Notes under the pieces: generated by a model
Seen by the model: the letters and a program-made list of their open reading frames with translations, nothing else
Databases searched by the model: none
Told to the model about the DNA's origin: nothing
Position numbers and translations under genes: made by a program
In this document: positions 60,532 to 64,000 of the stretch, one piece after another
Layout: each line of letters starts with the position of its first letter
Position numbering within the stretch: the stretch's first letter is position 1
Assembly: GCF_014297465.1 (NCBI RefSeq)
Contig: NZ_JACORT010000014.1
Coordinates: forward strand, 62,001-126,000
Length of the DNA: 64,000 bases
Direction of reading: 5' to 3'
Origin: Ramlibacter cellulosilyticus
GTDB taxonomy: Bacteria; Pseudomonadota; Gammaproteobacteria; Burkholderiales; Burkholderiaceae_C

Positions 60532-62388
60532 ATGAAGCAGCTCTGGAACCTCTCCCACATCCAGCCCGAGACCCGCAACCTGCTGGAGGGCGACACCATT
60601 CCCGCGATGTTCTGGAGTGGGGTGGCGCAGCGCGGGCCCGACGTGTGGATGCGGCAGAAGGACCTGGGCATCTGGCGGAGCTGGACCTGGGCGCGGACCG
60701 GCGAGGCCGTGCGCGAGGTGGCCGGTGGCCTGCTGGCATTGGGCTTCGCACCGCACGAGACCGCGTCCATCCTCTCCAACACGGTCATCGAATGGGTGCT
60801 CGCCGACCTCGCCGTGCTCTCCTGCGGCGGCGTGTCCAACGGCATCTACCCCACGGACGCGCCGGCGCAGGTGCAGTACCTCTGCGAGGATTCGGGCACG
60901 ACCATCCTCTTCGTCGAGGACGACGAGCAGCTGGACAAGGCCCTGGAAGTGCGCGACCGGCTTCCACGCCTGCGCAGGATCGTCGTCTTCGACATGAAAG
61001 GCCTGCGCGACCTGCGCGACCCCATGGTGACCAGCCTCGACGAACTGCGCCGCATGGGCCGCGACTACCTGGCGCAGCATCCGGACGAAGTCATGCAGCG
61101 CGTGGGCCAGGTGAAGCCCGGGGACCTGGCGATCCTCGTCTACACCTCCGGCACCACGGGCAAGCCGAAAGGCGCCATGCACTCGCACGCGGGCCTGGTC
61201 TACACGGTTCGCGGCTACAACACGCTCATCGCCCGCAGCGCCGACGACGAGTGCATGTGCTTCCTGCCGCTTTGCCACATCGCGGAGCGCCTGGGCGGCG
61301 AGTACTTCTCGCTCTACACGGGGGCGAAGCTCAATTTCGTGGAGAACCCGGAGACGGTGCCCGAGAACGTGCGCGAGATCGCGCCGACGGTGTTCACCGC
61401 CGTGCCCCGCGTCTGGGAGAAGTTCTATTCGGGCGTGATGATCGGGCTGAAGGAAGCGAGCGGCCTGCAGCAGCGCGCGTACGCGTGGGCGATCGGCGTG
61501 GGCACCCGCATCGCCGAGCGCGTGCTCCAGGGCCAGCCGGTGCCCGCCTCGCTGAAGCTGCAGTACGCGGCCGCCGACGCGCTCGTGCTCTCCAACGTGC
61601 GCAAGATGATCGGCATCGATCGCTCGCGCTTCCTCGTCACCGGCGCGGCACCGATATCGCCGGAGCTGGTGAAGTGGTACCTGGCCCTGGGCGTGCCGAT
61701 GCTGGAGGTCTGGGGCATGACGGAGACCTGCGGCGCCGCCACCGGCATCCCGGCCACGCGCATCAAGCCCGGCTCCATCGGCCCCGCGGCCAGCTACAAC
61801 GAGGTGCGCATCGACCCCGCCACGGGCGAGATCCAGGTGAAGGGGCCCAACGTGTTCATGGGCTACCTGAACCAGCCGGAGAAGACGGCGGAGACCTTCA
61901 CCGCGGACGGCTGGCTGCGCACCGGGGACGTCGGCGGCGTGGACGCGGAAGGCTTCTTCCGCATCACGGACCGCATGAAGGACATCATCATCACCGCGGG
62001 AGGCAAGAACGTGACGCCCAGCGAGTTCGAGAACGAGCTCAAGTTCTCGCCGTACATCACCGACGCCGTGGTGATCGGCGACCGCCGCCCCTATCTCACC
62101 GCGATCGTGATGATCGACCAGGAGAACGTGGAGAAGTACGCGCAGGACCACGACGTGCCCTTCTCCAACTATGCGAGCCTCACCCGGGCCCCCGAGGTGC
62201 AGGCGCTGATCCAGTCCGAGATCGACCGCGTGAACCGCAAGTTCGCGCGCGTGGAGCAGGTGAAGAAGTTCTTCCTGCTCGACACGCAGCTCTCCGCCGA
62301 GGACGAGGAGCTGACGCCCACGATGAAGCTCAAACGCAAGCTGGTGCAGGCGAAGTACGCACCGCAGATCGAGGCGATGTATGCCTGA
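60532..62388 (+). CDS. AMP-forming long-chain-type acyl-CoA synthetase (cluster 2)
   Basis: The 618-residue product is an ANL-family ligase of the long-chain (FadD15-like) type: phosphate loop YTSGTTGKPKG (204-214), adenine motif WGMTETCG, RTGDVGGVD and DRMKDIIITAGGKNVTPSE, and the C-terminal region LTPTMKLKRK where the family lysine lies. It follows livF by 4 bp and so probably activates the acid imported by this transporter. The true substrate, fatty or aromatic acid, is open. It is not closely similar to the ligase of cluster 1. Confidence 0.9.
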   Translation: MKQLWNLSHIQPETRNLLEGDTIPAMFWSGVAQRGPDVWMRQKDLGIWRSWTWARTGEAVREVAGGLLALGFAPHETASILSNTVIEWVLADLAVLSCGGVSNGIYPTDAPAQVQYLCEDSGTTILFVEDDEQLDKALEVRDRLPRLRRIVVFDMKGLRDLRDPMVTSLDELRRMGRDYLAQHPDEVMQRVGQVKPGDLAILVYTSGTTGKPKGAMHSHAGLVYTVRGYNTLIARSADDECMCFLPLCHIAERLGGEYFSLYTGAKLNFVENPETVPENVREIAPTVFTAVPRVWEKFYSGVMIGLKEASGLQQRAYAWAIGVGTRIAERVLQGQPVPASLKLQYAAADALVLSNVRKMIGIDRSRFLVTGAAPISPELVKWYLALGVPMLEVWGMTETCGAATGIPATRIKPGSIGPAASYNEVRIDPATGEIQVKGPNVFMGYLNQPEKTAETFTADGWLRTGDVGGVDAEGFFRITDRMKDIIITAGGKNVTPSEFENELKFSPYITDAVVIGDRRPYLTAIVMIDQENVEKYAQDHDVPFSNYASLTRAPEVQALIQSEIDRVNRKFARVEQVKKFFLLDTQLSAEDEELTPTMKLKRKLVQAKYAPQIEAMYA

Positions 62389-62421
62389 CCCTTTCCACAC
62401 GAACCACCAAGGAGACGTTCG

Positions 62422-63582
62422 ATGAAGTTGAAGTGCACCCTCGCCCTCTCGTGCGCGCTCGCGGCCCTGCCGGCCTTCGCACAACAGCAGGGCGTGACCA
62501 AGGACCAGATCCTGATCGGCACCATCCAGGACCTTTCCGGCCCGCTGGCGGGCTACGGCAAGCAGGCGCGCAACGGCATGCAGCTGCGCATCGACGAACT
62601 GAACGAGCAGCAGGGCAGCATCCACGGGCGCAAGCTCAAGCTGGTGGTCGAGGACGACGGCTACGACCCGAAGAAGGCGGTGCTGGCGGCGCAGAAGCTG
62701 GTGAACCAGGACAAGGTGTTCATCGTCGCCGGCCACCTGGGCACGGCGCAGAACATGGCCGCCATGCCGGTGCAGTTCGAGAAGAACGTCGTGAACTTCA
62801 TGCCCATCACGGCCGCGCGCGAGATGTACGAGCCGCTGCACAAGCTGAAGTACTCCTTCGCCGCCACCTACTACGACCAGATCCGCCAGGCGCTGCCGAA
62901 GATGGTGAAGGAGCGCAACGTCAGGAAGGTCTGCACCATCTACCAGGACGACGACTTCGGCCTGGAAGTGCAGCGCGGGGCGGAGGCGGGGCTGAAGTCC
63001 ATCGGCATGGAAGTGGCCGAGAAGACGACGTACAAGCGCGGCGCCACCGACTTCAGCTCGCAGGTCGCGAAGATGAAGTCCTCGGGCTGCGAGCTGGTGG
63101 TGCTGGGCACCATCATCCGCGAGACCATCGGCACGATCGGCGAATCGCGCAAGACCGGCTTCAACCCGATCTTCCTGGGCTCCAGTGCCGCGTACACCGA
63201 CCTGATCCACAAGCTGGGCGGCAAGGCCATGGACGGCCTGTACGCCACCATGACGGTGCAGCACCCGTACCTGGACGAAGCCTCGCAGCCGATCCGCTTC
63301 TGGGCGACCAAGTACAAGACGAAGTTCAACGAGGACCCGACGGTGTTCTCGGTCTACGGCTACATCATCATCGACCAGTTGATCAAGGCGGCGCAGAAGG
63401 CCGGCCCGAACCTCACGACCGACAGCTTCGTGAAGGCGATGGACACCATGACCTTCGAGCCGGACATGTTCGGCAGCCCGAAGGCGACGTATACCGCCAC
63501 CAAGCGCCTGGGCAACGACCTGTCGCGGCTGTCACAGATCAAGGACGGGAAGTGGGTGGTGGTGAGCGATTACGGCAAGTAA
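62422..63582 (+). CDS. Liv-type ABC transporter substrate-binding protein (cluster 2, first)
   Basis: This periplasmic receptor has 386 residues with a signal peptide ending near AFAQ (about residue 20) and the mature start QQQGVTKDQILIGTIQDLSGPL. AAGGAGA stands 7 nt before the ATG. It follows the ligase gene by 33 bp and ends at a strong terminator. A closely similar receptor gene begins 122 bp downstream. Confidence 0.93.
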   Translation: MKLKCTLALSCALAALPAFAQQQGVTKDQILIGTIQDLSGPLAGYGKQARNGMQLRIDELNEQQGSIHGRKLKLVVEDDGYDPKKAVLAAQKLVNQDKVFIVAGHLGTAQNMAAMPVQFEKNVVNFMPITAAREMYEPLHKLKYSFAATYYDQIRQALPKMVKERNVRKVCTIYQDDDFGLEVQRGAEAGLKSIGMEVAEKTTYKRGATDFSSQVAKMKSSGCELVVLGTIIRETIGTIGESRKTGFNPIFLGSSAAYTDLIHKLGGKAMDGLYATMTVQHPYLDEASQPIRFWATKYKTKFNEDPTVFSVYGYIIIDQLIKAAQKAGPNLTTDSFVKAMDTMTFEPDMFGSPKATYTATKRLGNDLSRLSQIKDGKWVVVSDYGK

Positions 63583-63602
63583 GGCCCACCGCACGGACGA
63601 GC

Positions 63603-63628
63603 AAAGGCCGCCCCCGGGCGGCCTTTTT
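63603..63628 (+). terminator. Rho-independent terminator after the first binding-protein gene
   Basis: GGCCGCCC, a CC loop and GGGCGGCC are followed by TTTTT. It stands 20 bp after the stop codon and should end, or strongly reduce, the cluster 2 transcript before the second receptor gene. Confidence 0.92.
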
Positions 63629-63704
63629 CATGGAAACCCCTGCCCCTGCGCCGCGCACGCAGGAGAACAATCCGAAAACCAAGGTTCTCGCGAAGGAGCC
63701 GGCC

Positions 63705-64000
63705 ATGCAGCGCAAAGCCATCCTGGTGCTCGTCGTCCTGGTGCTCGCCGCCACCGCGGTCGCCGCGCAGACGCCCACCCAGGGCGTGACGAAGAACGAG
63801 ATCGTGCTGGGCAGCATCCAGGACCTCTCCGGCCCGATCGCCGCCTTCGGCAAGCAGGCGCGCATGGGCCTGCAGCTGCGCGCCGACGAGATCAACGAGC
63901 AGGGCGGCGTCCACGGACGCAAGATCCGCCTGCTGGTGGAGGACTCGGGCTACGACCCCAAGCGCGCCGTGCTCGCCGCGCAGAAGCTGGTGAACCAGGA
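63705..64000 (+). CDS. Liv-type substrate-binding protein (cluster 2, second; cut by the window end)
   Basis: About 98 codons are visible: signal peptide ending near VAAQ (about residue 21), then QGVTKNEIVLGSIQDLSGPIAAFGK. The mature start is very similar to that of the preceding receptor, including the shared VEDxGYDPKxAVLAAQKLVNQ, so the two are tandem duplicates. GAAGGAG stands about 7 nt before the ATG. It lies behind a terminator, so it likely has its own promoter or depends on read-through. Confidence 0.9.
   Translation, partial: MQRKAILVLVVLVLAATAVAAQTPTQGVTKNEIVLGSIQDLSGPIAAFGKQARMGLQLRADEINEQGGVHGRKIRLLVEDSGYDPKRAVLAAQKLVNQ

Noticed and set aside
60448..63264. A 938-codon open frame on the minus strand
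   Set aside because: It lies opposite the ligase and binding-protein genes, both with clear family motifs. Its composition (His/Arg/Val/Leu/Gln-rich) is that of an antisense shadow.

Overview
The window is GC-rich, densely packed chromosomal DNA from a betaproteobacterium, most likely a Comamonadaceae (Ramlibacter/Variovorax-like) member of the Burkholderiales. This rests on the classical dcw gene order with an MraZ operator, the type A RNase P RNA with betaproteobacterial features, two periplasmic Bug/TctC-type binding proteins, duplicated Liv-type ABC transporters with acyl-CoA ligases, a DksA with a lysine/alanine/proline-rich tail, and several intergenic palindrome families. The genus is inference; no database search was possible. 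No tRNA, insertion sequence, prophage or CRISPR array was seen.

Region 1 (1-15.4 kb, minus strand) is the division and cell wall cluster: mraZ-rsmH-ftsL-ftsI-murE-murF-mraY-murD-ftsW-murG-murC-ddl-ftsQ-ftsA, with ftsA cut by the window edge. Eleven of its 13 junctions overlap by 1-11 bp and the other two gaps are 8-9 bp, so it reads as one translationally coupled unit. It is driven from a promoter with three 10-bp-spaced MraZ boxes just downstream.

Region 2 (15.4-23.2 kb, minus strand) holds rlmI-like, a COG0523 metal GTPase, dksA, a STAS-domain protein, hslV and hslU, ending at a strong hairpin. Two palindromic repeat families sit in its gaps, directly upstream of start codons that lack an obvious Shine-Dalgarno sequence.

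Region 3 (23.3-31.4 kb, plus strand) holds a 7TMR-DISM/degenerate GGDEF protein and a six-gene operon: Liv-type binding protein, two permeases, two ATPases and an AMP-forming ligase. The N-terminus of the second permease is encoded by a dispersed repeat.

Region 4 (31.4-46.9 kb) is mixed housekeeping: dapF-DUF484-xerC, a DsbA-family isomerase, a flavin oxidoreductase, two Bug proteins around a carboxymuconolactone decarboxylase-like protein, a Nudix-metallo-beta-lactamase fusion, a YjgN-like membrane protein with an M48 protease, rnpB, htpX, and pyrC-NYN-DUF3025.

Region 5 (47-56.9 kb) has a glutamate/aspartate ABC importer (gltIJKL) with a LysR regulator, small genes, an Atm1-type exporter, a YciA-like thioesterase and a crotonase-family protein.

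Region 6 (57-64 kb, plus strand) is a second Liv transporter with its own acyl-CoA ligase and two tandem paralogous binding proteins, the last cut by the window edge.

No stretch over about 300 bases lacks a gene. The gaps of 100-300 bases are mostly filled by palindromic repeats, described individually. The 295-bp gap between the COG0523 gene and dksA (20575-20869) shows no gene; it must carry the dksA leader.
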